Program-made: the position numbers and the translations under genes | Notes under the pieces: generated by a model | Seen by the model: only the letters and a program-made list of their open reading frames with translations | Told to the model about the DNA's origin: nothing | Database searches by the model: none | Assembly (NCBI GenBank): GCA_029863275.1 | Contig: JAOTVS010000001.1 | Coordinates: forward strand, 1-64,000 | Length of the DNA: 64,000 nucleotides | From: Candidatus Nitrosopumilus sp. | GTDB lineage: Archaea > Thermoproteota > Nitrososphaeria > Nitrososphaerales > Nitrosopumilaceae | Direction: 5' to 3' | Shown: piece after piece, positions 24,149 to 33,812 of the stretch | Position numbering within the stretch: the stretch's first letter is position 1 | How the letters are laid out: each line of letters begins with the position of its first letter

Positions 24149-24730
24149 ATGATTTTGCATTTTATTTTTGTTGTAAAAGAAGAAGATCATGAAAAACGAA
24201 AATCTGAATTTAATTACATACAGCAAATGAGTCAATTTTTTAAAGTTTGGATAAAAGAAAAATTTGGAAAAGATTTTGAAATTAGATGTGATGAATTAAT
24301 TACTAAACCTAGGAACCTTTTTCAAAAATTAGATACACCGACACTAATTCGAGATCATGAACAACGAGGAAAAGAAATTTACCATTTCTATCTTTGTCAC
24401 TTTAGACCTCTCTGGACTGATTGTACATGTGAAGGATATCATTCAGAAAATTTTGGAATGATTTGGTGGCAATCTCCGAAAGATCCTAACGATCAATTGT
24501 TTATGGCAGAAAAAAATTGTACAACCGTATCACATGAAATTGCTCATGAGCTACTAAGACAATTAAATCATAAAAGATTTGTAGACAGTGTACATGATAT
24601 TTGGACAAAACATCTATTCTCTGATTTATATTTTGAACAATACGGTTCGGATTTTAAAAAAACTGATGGAAAACCACAATTTCTTACAATTGACACATCA
24701 AGTTTGACAATAAATAAAAATCCACATTAA
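24149..24730 (+). CDS. Putative HExxH zinc metallopeptidase
   Basis: A 193-residue protein with HEIAH at residues 129-133, the zincin signature HExxH, within TTVSHEIAHELLRQ. His149 or His155 (VHDIWTKHLF) could be the third ligand. The N-terminal half has conserved-looking Cys and Trp (RPLWTDCTCEGYH, IWWQSPKDPN). There is no signal peptide, so it is expected to be cytosolic. I do not recognise the family; the motif alone does not prove peptidase activity. It starts 18 bases after the RAM-domain gene. Confidence 0.7.
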   Translation: MILHFIFVVKEEDHEKRKSEFNYIQQMSQFFKVWIKEKFGKDFEIRCDELITKPRNLFQKLDTPTLIRDHEQRGKEIYHFYLCHFRPLWTDCTCEGYHSENFGMIWWQSPKDPNDQLFMAEKNCTTVSHEIAHELLRQLNHKRFVDSVHDIWTKHLFSDLYFEQYGSDFKKTDGKPQFLTIDTSSLTINKNPH

Positions 24731-24777
24731 TTTATGAAAATTAACATCAAATTAATGTTGGACTCTAAGATTTTTTT

Positions 24778-25410
24778 CTAACACTTGGTTACAGAATAAA
24801 TATTATTTTCAAAATTTGCTGTTTTAAAATCAAGTTTATTTTCTGGATCATTTGATCGAGATTTATTTAAATTTCCCAGTTCAACCAGAGCATCTGATTT
24901 AAAACCAACTGAAGATCCGTAAATTGCATCTGTTAACATTGTTCCATGATCTCCTTTTTTAATATCATCTACCATGTCATAGAATCTAGTGATTTCCTTT
25001 TTGTTTACTGGGTTTCCAGTTGCCTTATTGTAGGCCACTGCAATATACATTCCATTATTTTTTATAGCTACTGGTATTTTATGATTAGTTCCACTTGCTC
25101 CAGGAATTGTTTCATTTACAATAACCTCACATTTGTGGTACATACTAGATACATATGCATAAAATCTATACTGAGCAAATTTACCGGCATCGTCCTCTTC
25201 ACAATCTACAAAAACTCGGTGTAATAGCATCAATGCATCATCATTCATACTTTGTAATCTATCGTCTATTCTTCCTCTTTCAAGAAGATCAGATTTGCAT
25301 TCCTTTGCAATTATTACTAGAATAAAATCTGGTAAATTGTAATTTTTTAGCGCAGCTACAAAAGCTCCGGCTTGTGACATCCCAAATTTTGGAAAACCCT
25401 TATTGACCAT
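24778..25410 (-). CDS. Hypothetical protein
   Basis: A 210-residue soluble protein, convergent with the metallopeptidase candidate. The N-terminal half is helical (GMSQAGAFVAALKNYNLPDFILVIIAKECKSD). The C-terminal half has beta segments (YIAVAYNKATGNPVNK, GTMLTDAIYGSSVGFKSD). It contains a few cysteines but no clear metal motif. I do not recognise a family. Confidence 0.65.
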   Translation of the reverse strand: MVNKGFPKFGMSQAGAFVAALKNYNLPDFILVIIAKECKSDLLERGRIDDRLQSMNDDALMLLHRVFVDCEEDDAGKFAQYRFYAYVSSMYHKCEVIVNETIPGASGTNHKIPVAIKNNGMYIAVAYNKATGNPVNKKEITRFYDMVDDIKKGDHGTMLTDAIYGSSVGFKSDALVELGNLNKSRSNDPENKLDFKTANFENNIYSVTKC

Positions 25411-25559
25411 ACAAATACCTCATTTTAATTTCTGAAACTCCAATAATCATTTATGTGACTGTTTTTGGCTTATAATTGTTAAGAAAAACCCATGCCTAAA
25501 AAATAAAATTTTGTTGTATTTTAATTAACAATAAATTCAGGATAATTTCAATAATTTAT

Positions 25560-27830
25560 GTGGAAACTGACAGCACACCAGAATTAGTATCTGATGTTTA
25601 TAAAAAATTACAAGAAAATATTGTAAAATATCGAAAGTTAGTGGGAAGGCCTTTAACCCTTACAGAAAAAATATTGTCCGGCCATCTTCAGGAAATAAAT
25701 GACAAAAATCTTGATGAAGGAAATAATTATGTTTTTCTAAGACCTGATAGAGTCGCCTTACAAGATGTAACTGGTCAAATGGTTATGTTGCAATTTATGC
25801 AAGCAGGACTTGAACAAACGTCCTTACCAACTACAGTCCATTGTGACCATTTGATAAGAGCTGAAGTGGAGGGTGATACAGATATGAAGATATCTCTAGA
25901 TGAAAATAACGAAGTATTCAAATTTTTACAATCTGCATCTGCTAAATATGGATGTGGTTTTTGGAAACCAGGAGCAGGAATTATACATCAAGTGGTTCTT
26001 GAAAATTATGCATTTCCTGGTGGACTAATGATTGGGACTGATTCTCATACTCCAAATGCTGGGGGTTTAGGAATGATTGCAGTTGGTGTAGGAGGATTGG
26101 ATGCAGCAGAAACTATGGCTGGAATGCCATGGGAATTACTTTATCCAAAACGAATCGGTGTAAAACTTACAGGAGAATTAAATGGATGGACTGCCCCAAA
26201 AGATATTATTCTAAAAGTAGCTCAAGAACTAACAGTTTCTGGTGGAACAAATTCCATAATAGAATATTTTGGATCAGGAACTAAATCTATTAGCTGTACT
26301 GGCAAAGCTACTATTACCAATATGGGAGCAGAAGTAGGTGCAACTTGCTCGATATTTCCATATGATGAAAGAATGGAAACTTATCTGAAATTTACAAATC
26401 GCCAAAAAATAGCAGAACTGGCAAATCAAAATAGGGAATTATTAATTGCAGATCCAGAAATTGAAAACAATCCAGAAAAATACTTTGATAGAATTATCGA
26501 AATTAATCTATCAACATTAGAACCTCATATTGTCGGCCCACATACTCCAGATTTAGCTAGAACTATTTCTGATTTATCTGAAGACGTAAAATCTAATGAT
26601 TACATAGATCCGATTTCTGTTGCCTTGATGGGAAGTTGTACAAATTCATCTTATGAGGATATGTCAAGAGCTGCCAGCTTGGCAGACCAAGCAAAAGCTA
26701 AAGGGATTAAATCAAAAATCCCATTGTTAGTAACTCCAGGATCTGAGCAAATTAGAGGAACGATTGAAAGGGATGGCCAAATGAATTCCTTAAAAGAGAT
26801 TGGTGCAACTGTTTTGGCAAATGCGTGTGGTCCTTGTATCGGTCAATGGTCAAGACCTGAATTAGATAATGATGATAAGAATACAATCGTTACTACATTT
26901 AATCGAAATTTTCCAGGCCGAAATGACGGCCATCGAAACACTTTAAATTTTATAGGCAGTCCAGAGATGATCATTGCACTTGCTTTGGGAGGACGATTAT
27001 CGTTTAATCCATTACAAGATGAATTAACTGCAGCAGATGGAACAAAATTTAAACTTGAACCACCCAAACCTGCACCTGAAGTTCCAAAAGAAGGTTTTAT
27101 GAGACCCGCAGGAATTTTTGTTAAACCTCCAGAAAACGCTAAAGATATTGATGTAATAATCGATCCACAAAGCAAAAGACTTCAACGGTTAGAACCATTT
27201 CCAAAATGGAATGGCAAGGACTTTGAAGAATTACCTATTATTGTTAAGGCAAAAGGAAAATGTACAACTGATCATATCTCTCCAGCAGGTGCATGGCTTT
27301 CACTAAGAGGTCATCTTGATAACCTTAGCGATAATATGCTTTTAGGTGCTGTAAATGCTTTCAATGACCAAGTGGGAAAAGGAAAAAATATTTTAAACAA
27401 CCAAATGGAAAATTTTTCCCAAATAGCAAGACAATACAAGGAAAAGGGAATTAGTTGGGTAATAATAGGTGATAAAAATTATGGTGAAGGTAGTAGCAGA
27501 GAACATGCTGCAATGACTCCTAGACATTTAGGGTGTGCAGCTGTAATAACAAAGAGTCTTGCAAGAATTCATGAAACAAACTTGAAAAAACAAGGAATCT
27601 TAGCACTTACCTTTAGCAATCCTGATGATTATGATAAAATTCAAGAAGATGACAAGATTAGTCTTTGTGAATTAAATGATATTGCACCACAAAAACCAGT
27701 TACCTGTATAATTACTCATAATGATGGAAATAAAGAAGAAATTCTACTCAATCACTCGTATAACAATTCTCAAATCGAGTGGTTCAAAAATGGTTCAGCT
27801 TTGAATGTTTTGAGAAATAAAAGACAATAA
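25560..27830 (+). CDS. acn: Aconitate hydratase
   Basis: Iron-sulphur enzyme that interconverts citrate and isocitrate. The cluster cysteines lie in MGSCTNSS and NACGPCIGQW, and the C-terminal swivel domain has GDKNYGEGSSREHAAM and AVITKSLARIHETNLKKQG. At 756 residues it is the mitochondrial-like aconitase type. The start is the GTG at 25560; an ATG two bases earlier is out of frame. In AOA it serves an oxidative/biosynthetic TCA cycle. Confidence 0.94.
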   Translation: METDSTPELVSDVYKKLQENIVKYRKLVGRPLTLTEKILSGHLQEINDKNLDEGNNYVFLRPDRVALQDVTGQMVMLQFMQAGLEQTSLPTTVHCDHLIRAEVEGDTDMKISLDENNEVFKFLQSASAKYGCGFWKPGAGIIHQVVLENYAFPGGLMIGTDSHTPNAGGLGMIAVGVGGLDAAETMAGMPWELLYPKRIGVKLTGELNGWTAPKDIILKVAQELTVSGGTNSIIEYFGSGTKSISCTGKATITNMGAEVGATCSIFPYDERMETYLKFTNRQKIAELANQNRELLIADPEIENNPEKYFDRIIEINLSTLEPHIVGPHTPDLARTISDLSEDVKSNDYIDPISVALMGSCTNSSYEDMSRAASLADQAKAKGIKSKIPLLVTPGSEQIRGTIERDGQMNSLKEIGATVLANACGPCIGQWSRPELDNDDKNTIVTTFNRNFPGRNDGHRNTLNFIGSPEMIIALALGGRLSFNPLQDELTAADGTKFKLEPPKPAPEVPKEGFMRPAGIFVKPPENAKDIDVIIDPQSKRLQRLEPFPKWNGKDFEELPIIVKAKGKCTTDHISPAGAWLSLRGHLDNLSDNMLLGAVNAFNDQVGKGKNILNNQMENFSQIARQYKEKGISWVIIGDKNYGEGSSREHAAMTPRHLGCAAVITKSLARIHETNLKKQGILALTFSNPDDYDKIQEDDKISLCELNDIAPQKPVTCIITHNDGNKEEILLNHSYNNSQIEWFKNGSALNVLRNKRQ

Positions 27831-27841
27831 ATTTTCTAACG

Positions 27842-27992
27842 TGGGGCCGACCGGAATCGAACCGGCGACCTACGGGTCACTACAGCTCCAAACTTACATC
27901 ATCCCTGAGTCAGTTTAGCTTAGTTTACCTTTGGAGCCCTTAGCGGTGATCTTTGTAGACACTGTCGCCCTACCAGGCTAGGCTACGACCCC
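27842..27992 (-). tRNA. tRNA-Trp (CCA) with two introns
   Basis: On the minus strand the acceptor GGGGTCG pairs with CGGCCCC, the D-stem GCCT with GGGC, and the T-arm is GCCGG-TTCGATT-CCGGT. Joining the exons gives anticodon arm ACGGG-CTCCAAA-CCCGT (CCA, Trp). Intron 1 (27940-27963, 24 nt) splits the anticodon stem at 28/29 and has a perfect bulge-helix-bulge (GGCG/CGCT, bulges ACA and AAG). Intron 2 (27878-27930, 53 nt) is at 37/38. It contains GATGATG and CTGA like C/D boxes and GTTTGGAGC complementary to the anticodon loop. Its own bulge-helix-bulge has one mismatch. Confidence 0.9.
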
Positions 27993-28082
27993 ACACAAAA
28001 GATTGAAACAGACTTGAATTTTAAGTTACTTTCATTAAGGTTTAATTGCAATGTAACTGAATTTAGAATTGTAAATAAAATC

Positions 28083-28616
28083 ATGGTTAAACCAATAGTT
28101 CTTGCAATAGGTGCAATCCCTGCTATCGTCGCCCTTTTGATTGCTATACCATTAATCACAAAAGCAGACATTCCATTTTCTGCTGCAAACCCAAATGATA
28201 GAATTGAAATTGAATACACAAAACATCAATTAAAAAAAATCTCCTTTGGAGTTACTGAACGTGAAGGCGCTCAAAAAACTGAAATTCTTCTTATCAAAAA
28301 CAATGGAGAAATAAAATATACAGTAACTAAGGAGGGATATCCACAACCTGACATAAAATCTGAATTGAATGAAGAACAGATTAGGAAATTAACTGCATTG
28401 ATTAAAGAAACTGGTTTTATAGAAATTCCCTCAGAATCATTCCCAGTAAAGGAAGATGTGATTGATTATCAAAAATCAAACGTAAAAATTACTTTGAATG
28501 GACAAATCAAACAAATTCATTGGCCTGAACAAAACGCAACAGAAAAATTCATTCCACCAATAATTACTATGGTAGAATCTCAACTAGATCAAATAATAAA
28601 TCAAATAAGTGAATAG
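28083..28616 (+). CDS. Membrane-anchored or secreted protein
   Basis: A 177-residue protein with an N-terminal hydrophobic span (IVLAIGAIPAIVALLIAIPLI) and an extracellular domain with a repeating strand pattern (ISFGVTEREGAQKTEILLI) and SELNEEQIRKLTALIKETGF. The frame is open from 28014, but the ATG at 28083 directly before the span gives the more normal start. A family of similar AOA envelope proteins is likely. Function unknown. Confidence 0.7.
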   Translation: MVKPIVLAIGAIPAIVALLIAIPLITKADIPFSAANPNDRIEIEYTKHQLKKISFGVTEREGAQKTEILLIKNNGEIKYTVTKEGYPQPDIKSELNEEQIRKLTALIKETGFIEIPSESFPVKEDVIDYQKSNVKITLNGQIKQIHWPEQNATEKFIPPIITMVESQLDQIINQISE

Positions 28617-28646
28617 GTACAAATAGCCTCAGAAGAAACTTAGAGT

Positions 28647-29615
28647 ATGCTTCCACTCGCAGGAGAAAGAAAGAATGCAAGAGGGGTAATTTCTGAAAAA
28701 TCTAATAACGAAGATATTATTCGTGGCACAACTACCTTGAAACGTGGGTTTGCTCACATGTTAAAAAATGGTGTAGTTATGGACGTAACAACTGTTGAAC
28801 AAGCCCAAATTGCAGAGGAGGCTGGGGCAGTTTCAGTTATGGTTTTAGATAAACTTCCTTCTGACGTTAGAAAAGCAGGAGGAGTTGCAAGAACTGCAAG
28901 CATTAGAATTATTCAAGAGATCATGGATTCGGTAACAATTCCAGTTATGGCAAAATGTAGAATAGGACATGTCTATGAAGCTAGGGTTTTAGAAGAAACG
29001 GATGTCGATATGATTGATGAATCTGAAGTTTTAACTCCAGCAGATGAACATCACCATATTTGGAAATGGGATTTCACAACTCCTGTTGTAAATGGGGCAA
29101 GATCTTTAGCTGAAGCATTACGAAGAATTGAAGAAGGAGCTGCAATGATTAGAACTAAAGGAGAACCAGGAACTGGAAATGTAGCAGAAGCAGTTACTCA
29201 CATAAAAAAAGTCAATGATGAATTACGATTAATAAAATCAATTTATGATTCTGGAGATAATCAAGATTTAGTAAGAATAGCAAGAGAATTCAAAGTTTCA
29301 TATGATATTGTTGAGCAAACTGCAAAGATTGGAAGACTACCAGTTGTTAACTTTGCCGCAGGCGGAATTGCTACACCAGCTGATGCAGCTTATTTGATGT
29401 CACTTGGCTGTGACGGTATTTTTGTAGGGTCTGGAATTTTTAACGCAAATGATGCAAAGGAAAGAGCAAGAGCAATTGTTTTAGCAACAACTTTTTGGAA
29501 TGAACCAGAAAAAGTAAAAGAAGCTCAAAAAATGATTGATGAAAGACAATCAATGATAGGGCTAGATGTTAACACTTTAGAATTGAGAATGCAAGACCGA
29601 GGAGGTTCAGCTTGA
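28647..29615 (+). CDS. pdxS: Pyridoxal 5'-phosphate synthase PdxS
   Basis: Synthase subunit that makes PLP from ribose 5-phosphate, glyceraldehyde 3-phosphate and ammonia from PdxT. Signature segments are [41 protein letters not shown] and [18 protein letters not shown]. It has 322 residues including a longer N-terminus than many homologues. Its stop overlaps the TTG of pdxT. Confidence 0.97.
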   Translation: MLPLAGERKNARGVISEKSNNEDIIRGTTTLKRGFAHMLKNGVVMDVTTVEQAQIAEEAGAVSVMVLDKLPSDVRKAGGVARTASIRIIQEIMDSVTIPVMAKCRIGHVYEARVLEETDVDMIDESEVLTPADEHHHIWKWDFTTPVVNGARSLAEALRRIEEGAAMIRTKGEPGTGNVAEAVTHIKKVNDELRLIKSIYDSGDNQDLVRIAREFKVSYDIVEQTAKIGRLPVVNFAAGGIATPADAAYLMSLGCDGIFVGSGIFNANDAKERARAIVLATTFWNEPEKVKEAQKMIDERQSMIGLDVNTLELRMQDRGGSA

Positions 29616-30229
29616 GTCTAACCGTTGGAGTATTGGCAATTCAAGGAGATGTTCAAGAAAATCTTATTTCAACTGAAACTGCACTAAAGGAATCCGGAAT
29701 AGAAGGAAAAGTTGTGGATGTAAAAACTGCAGATGATGTTAGCAAATTGGACGGATTGATAATTCCTGGTGGTGAAAGTACTACAATAGGACAGCTTTCC
29801 CTTGTAAACAGCTCTCTAAAGATAATCAAGGAAAAAATTGAAAATGGAATGCCTGTATTGGGTATTTGTGCTGGCATGATTTTACTTGCAAAAACTGCAG
29901 ATGATCGTGTGATGGGAAAAACAGGTCAACCACTTTTAGATTTAGTTGAGATAAAGATTGAACGAAACTCATTTGGCCGACAAAAAGAGTCTTTTGAGGC
30001 TGAAATTTCAATGAATTCCATAAAAATCCCAAAATTCAATGGAGTATTTATTCGAGCTCCAGCCGTTTCTGAAATAGGTTCAGATGTAGAGATTTTGTCA
30101 AAATTTAATGAAAAAATTATTGCGATAAAAAAAGGAAATATTATTGGAACTGCATTTCATCCAGAACTAACTACTGATATTTCTTTGCACAAATATTTTG
30201 TAAATCTAGTAAAAGAATCGAAAAATTAA
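29612..30229 (+). CDS. pdxT: PLP synthase glutaminase subunit PdxT
   Basis: Class I glutamine amidotransferase that feeds ammonia to PdxS. The oxyanion segment is PGGESTT, the nucleophile Cys is in [10 protein letters not shown] and the His-Glu pair is FHPELT near the C-terminus. It has 205 residues. The start is a TTG overlapping the pdxS TGA (TTGA). Confidence 0.96.
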   Translation: MSLTVGVLAIQGDVQENLISTETALKESGIEGKVVDVKTADDVSKLDGLIIPGGESTTIGQLSLVNSSLKIIKEKIENGMPVLGICAGMILLAKTADDRVMGKTGQPLLDLVEIKIERNSFGRQKESFEAEISMNSIKIPKFNGVFIRAPAVSEIGSDVEILSKFNEKIIAIKKGNIIGTAFHPELTTDISLHKYFVNLVKESKN

Positions 30230-30243
30230 TTTAAAAATTTTTA

Positions 30244-32559
30244 CTATTCTAAATTATGCATTGACTCCAAATCTTTTTTGAAAGTCTGCAAATTTTCAGG
30301 GATAGCAAAAGAAAATGAGTCTTTTAATGATAGACCTTTGTTTTTCTTTTCATTCCATACTTTGGAATTAAATTCTACTATCTCTGACGTTAAATTGTTT
30401 TCAGGATATTTGTCTTCTTCTTTTACTTGAAGTTCTTTATGGATACTTTCTGTTGAATACAGAGTTTTCCAAAGATAATCAGTGATGAATGGAGTAATTG
30501 GAGCTAGTAGTTTTAAAATTGTTGATAATGTTTTGTGGAGTGTAAAAATTGCTCCATCTTTTTCCTCATCTGAAAAACCAATTCCATAAGCTCTTGCTTT
30601 TACCATTTCAATATAGTGTGCTGCAAAAACATTCCATGTAAATTCCCTAATGGCAATTGCTGGAATAAAGAAATTATATTGCTCATATCCTTCCTTACAT
30701 TTTTTTATTAGATTGTTTAATTCTGATAATATCCATTTATCAGTTGGATTGGGGGTTCCTGATTTTATTATTGGGAAACTTGACAAAAATCTAGAAACAT
30801 TCCATAATTTACTTAGAAACTTTTTTGTAGATTCTATTTTTTGCTCGTTGCATCTAAAATCATAACCATGATTAATTTCACTAGCACTCCAAAACCTAAA
30901 GGTATCAGCTCCTAATTTTTCAATTACGGGTAAGGGGTCAATTGCATTTCCTTTACTTTTACTCATTTTCATCCCCTTCTCATCTAGTCCGTATCCCATT
31001 ATCCATGCCTCAGACCAAGGCTTCTCTCCAGTAAGCTGGTTACACCTTAGAAGTGTATAATATAGCCACGTCCTTACAATATCCTTTGCCTGGGGACGGA
31101 TTGATGCTGGATATACTTTATTGAAAAATTCTGAGTCTTTGTTAAATTTAGATATAAAAAGCGGAGATACGCTAGAGTCCATCCAAGTATCAAACGTTCT
31201 TTCTTCACCTACAAATTCCGTTGATTCACATTTGGGACATTTGCTTATTGGACACTTTTCAGACCATGGTTTGTAATATTTTCCAGATTCTGGAACAAAT
31301 GGCTCTGAGCAACTTTTACAATACCATATGGGAATTTCAGTTCCATAATATCTTCGTCTTGATATGGGCCAATCAATATTGATTGACTCTAACCAATTCA
31401 TGAGAATTTGTTTATGCATTGATGGATAAAATGTAATTTCTTGTCCTAATTTTTTTATTTTTTCTATCGCATCTTTTTGTTTCAAGTAATATTCCTCCAT
31501 TGGAATTATTTCAATTGGAATTTTACTTCTTTCTGAAACAGGTGTTCTATGACTAATATCCTCTGTTTTTTCCAGGAATCCTTTATTTTCCAAGTCTTCA
31601 ATAATTTTTGTTCTAGCTTGCTTTGGTTTTAACCCTGCATATTCACCAGCAACTTCTGTCATTCTCCCATCTAGTCCGATAGCGACTACTTCTTCTAACC
31701 CTAATTCTCTAAACAAGGCAACATCGTTTTGATCACCATAACTACAAACCATCACTGCCCCAGAACCAAATTCCTGCTGGGCTGAGTGGTGAGTTCTAAG
31801 TTCCACTTCCACATTTGTTATTGGTACAACTATTTTCTTTCCTATGTATTCAGAATATCTTTTATCTTCGGGATTTACAATAATTGTTTTACAAGCACAC
31901 AAAAGTTCTGGTCTAGTACTTGCAATAATAATTTCTTTATCTGTATCTTTTATCTTAAATTTTATGTAAACTAATTTGGTTTGCAAATCTTGATAGATTA
32001 TTTCTGCATCTGCAATCGTGGTTCCTGAAACCCAATCGTAATTGTTTGGCCTATTGGCAAGATAAATTTGTCCTTTATTCCATAATTCAATAAAGGTAGA
32101 TTGTGTAAGTGTTCTATACTCTTCAGAATCTGTCCTGTAATAGTTTGTAAAATCCCCGCTTAATCCCAAATTTTTCATAATCAAGAGCATTTCTGCCTCT
32201 AAATCATCAAGTGCAACCCTACATAATTTTAAAAATTCTCCTCTTTCGGTCTCGCGCATTCGAATGTTATGTTTTTTCTCTGTGTAGAGTTCGACTGGGA
32301 GACCATTTCTATCAATTCCAATAGGGAAAAAAACATTTTTTCCAGCCATCCTTGCTGTTCTTGCAATCATATCGATTTGTGAGTAATGTGCTGCAGCCCC
32401 AATATGCCATGGTCTTCCAGATGGATATGGCGGAGGAGTATCTATTGTAAAGTTATCATCCTTTGGAGAAAATGCATAAATTTTTTCTTCATCCCATTGC
32501 TTGAGGATTTCTTTCTCTAACTCTGGATTCCATGCTTTTTCATTTATTTTTGGGTCCAT
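30244..32559 (-). CDS. valS: Valyl-tRNA synthetase
   Basis: Class I synthetase for tRNA-Val with CP1 editing domain. The HIGH-type motif is PSGRPWHIGAAAH near residue 48 and the KMSKS motif is GMKMSKSKGN. A zinc knuckle (WYCKSCSEPF, CPISKCPKCES) lies between. At 771 residues it is compact for the family. It lies eight bases after the pterin synthase gene, so the three-gene unit with the carbinolamine dehydratase may be co-transcribed. Confidence 0.95.
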   Translation of the reverse strand: MDPKINEKAWNPELEKEILKQWDEEKIYAFSPKDDNFTIDTPPPYPSGRPWHIGAAAHYSQIDMIARTARMAGKNVFFPIGIDRNGLPVELYTEKKHNIRMRETERGEFLKLCRVALDDLEAEMLLIMKNLGLSGDFTNYYRTDSEEYRTLTQSTFIELWNKGQIYLANRPNNYDWVSGTTIADAEIIYQDLQTKLVYIKFKIKDTDKEIIIASTRPELLCACKTIIVNPEDKRYSEYIGKKIVVPITNVEVELRTHHSAQQEFGSGAVMVCSYGDQNDVALFRELGLEEVVAIGLDGRMTEVAGEYAGLKPKQARTKIIEDLENKGFLEKTEDISHRTPVSERSKIPIEIIPMEEYYLKQKDAIEKIKKLGQEITFYPSMHKQILMNWLESINIDWPISRRRYYGTEIPIWYCKSCSEPFVPESGKYYKPWSEKCPISKCPKCESTEFVGEERTFDTWMDSSVSPLFISKFNKDSEFFNKVYPASIRPQAKDIVRTWLYYTLLRCNQLTGEKPWSEAWIMGYGLDEKGMKMSKSKGNAIDPLPVIEKLGADTFRFWSASEINHGYDFRCNEQKIESTKKFLSKLWNVSRFLSSFPIIKSGTPNPTDKWILSELNNLIKKCKEGYEQYNFFIPAIAIREFTWNVFAAHYIEMVKARAYGIGFSDEEKDGAIFTLHKTLSTILKLLAPITPFITDYLWKTLYSTESIHKELQVKEEDKYPENNLTSEIVEFNSKVWNEKKNKGLSLKDSFSFAIPENLQTFKKDLESMHNLE

Positions 32560-32566
32560 TTCTTAA

Positions 32567-33379
32567 CTATCTTGAAATATTAGAAATGATGTGAGAGCCT
32601 TTGTTGTAGCCTTCATAAATGTAAACTCCTACTGCCTCTACATTTGAAGGCATTTTTGGAGCTAGAAGTTTGATAATTTCTGATGATAAATTTTCTACTG
32701 TTGCTTCGCCTTGTAAAAGGTATGTAGTAAGTTTCGGGACTTGAAGATCAAACATTCCTTTGGGACCGTCAAACTGAATTTGATAATGAGAGTCATCTTC
32801 TTTTTTTAGATATTTCTCATTGATGAAAAACTTATGATCAAATTCATTTACGACTTCTTTAATTATTTTTTTTGCAACTCCAAAATCTACTAGAAGATTA
32901 TCTTTCATTTGCCCAACCAATTCAACCATAACTGATGAGGTATGTCCATGAAGGATAGAGCATTTTTCAACCAGGGGAAGGATGTGTGCATAATCAAAAG
33001 TAAAGGATTGATCTTCTAAAAAGATGGAACCTGTTTGGGGTGTTTTATCATAGTACACAATATCTTCTAACTCTTTAATTTGTGCAGAATATTTTGGATG
33101 ACCTACTGCCATAACTTTTTCTTCAGTATTGTCTTTGATCTCATTGTATTTTTTTATGTCTTCTTCATTGTCTATCACTTCAATTAGGCCTTTTTTTGTT
33201 TTAAAATCAATTTTTACTGTTTTACCATTTTTTAGAGGAATTTCAAAGTCATATTCATATTCTTCTTCTAAAAAGGTGAGCATTTGTGCTATTGTTAACT
33301 CTGTTCTGGTTCTCAAAAGGTTTCCTTTTTTATCAATATATTTGAAATCAGAGTCCATAATCGTAGGAGTTGCAGCCAT
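32567..33379 (-). CDS. 6-pyruvoyl-tetrahydropterin synthase/QueD family with extra N-terminal domain
   Basis: Residues about 115-270 are a PTPS/QueD domain: zinc histidines in FDYAHILP (His132) and LHGHT (His144, His146), catalytic Cys140 in CxxxHGH, and GVYIYEGYNKG at the end. Members make 6-pyruvoyl- or 6-carboxy-tetrahydropterin for pterin cofactors or deazapurine tRNA bases. The first 110 residues are an addition. Its RTELTIAQMLTFLEEEY, VKIDF and GLIEVID resemble a PD-(D/E)xK nuclease-like fold but lack a clear catalytic Lys. The carbinolamine dehydratase gene upstream favours pterin metabolism. Confidence 0.85.
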   Translation of the reverse strand: MAATPTIMDSDFKYIDKKGNLLRTRTELTIAQMLTFLEEEYEYDFEIPLKNGKTVKIDFKTKKGLIEVIDNEEDIKKYNEIKDNTEEKVMAVGHPKYSAQIKELEDIVYYDKTPQTGSIFLEDQSFTFDYAHILPLVEKCSILHGHTSSVMVELVGQMKDNLLVDFGVAKKIIKEVVNEFDHKFFINEKYLKKEDDSHYQIQFDGPKGMFDLQVPKLTTYLLQGEATVENLSSEIIKLLAPKMPSNVEAVGVYIYEGYNKGSHIISNISR

Positions 33380-33454
33380 GTGAAGTCATCTAATGCTGGT
33401 TCTATAAATTTTGTAACGAAAGTTCCAAAATTGCTCAAATTTAGTAATAAAATT

Positions 33455-33733
33455 TCAAATTAAGGAATTTAGAATTTTTGCTAGTTCTATATCATTTTCT
33501 GTAATTCCACCTGCATCATGAGTTGTAAGGTCTACTGTAATCTTATTGTAAACGTTGAACCATTCAGGATGATGATTCATTTTTTCTATATGCATGGCTG
33601 CCCTAGTCATAAATCCAAATGCCTGATTAAAATCCTCAAATTCAAAATTCTTGTGCAGTTTTTCTTCTTTAATTGTCCATCCTGGTAGGTTTTTTAACTC
33701 TTGAGTGATTTTTTCAAATGATAGTCTCATCAT
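33455..33733 (-). CDS. Pterin-4a-carbinolamine dehydratase
   Basis: A 92-residue PCD/DCoH protein that dehydrates 4a-hydroxy-tetrahydropterin. The signature [24 protein letters not shown] contains the catalytic histidines, and W in [11 protein letters not shown] is typical. Two Met codons open the frame and the second is equally likely as the start. With the PTPS gene downstream it suggests a working tetrahydropterin cycle. Confidence 0.92.
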   Translation of the reverse strand: MMRLSFEKITQELKNLPGWTIKEEKLHKNFEFEDFNQAFGFMTRAAMHIEKMNHHPEWFNVYNKITVDLTTHDAGGITENDIELAKILNSLI

Positions 33734-33812
33734 AAATTTCTTAAGGTCGTACTACCTTAAAAGTTAAAGAATAATATCAGATACTTTTCTAAATTAGACA
33801 GTTAAAAATTTT

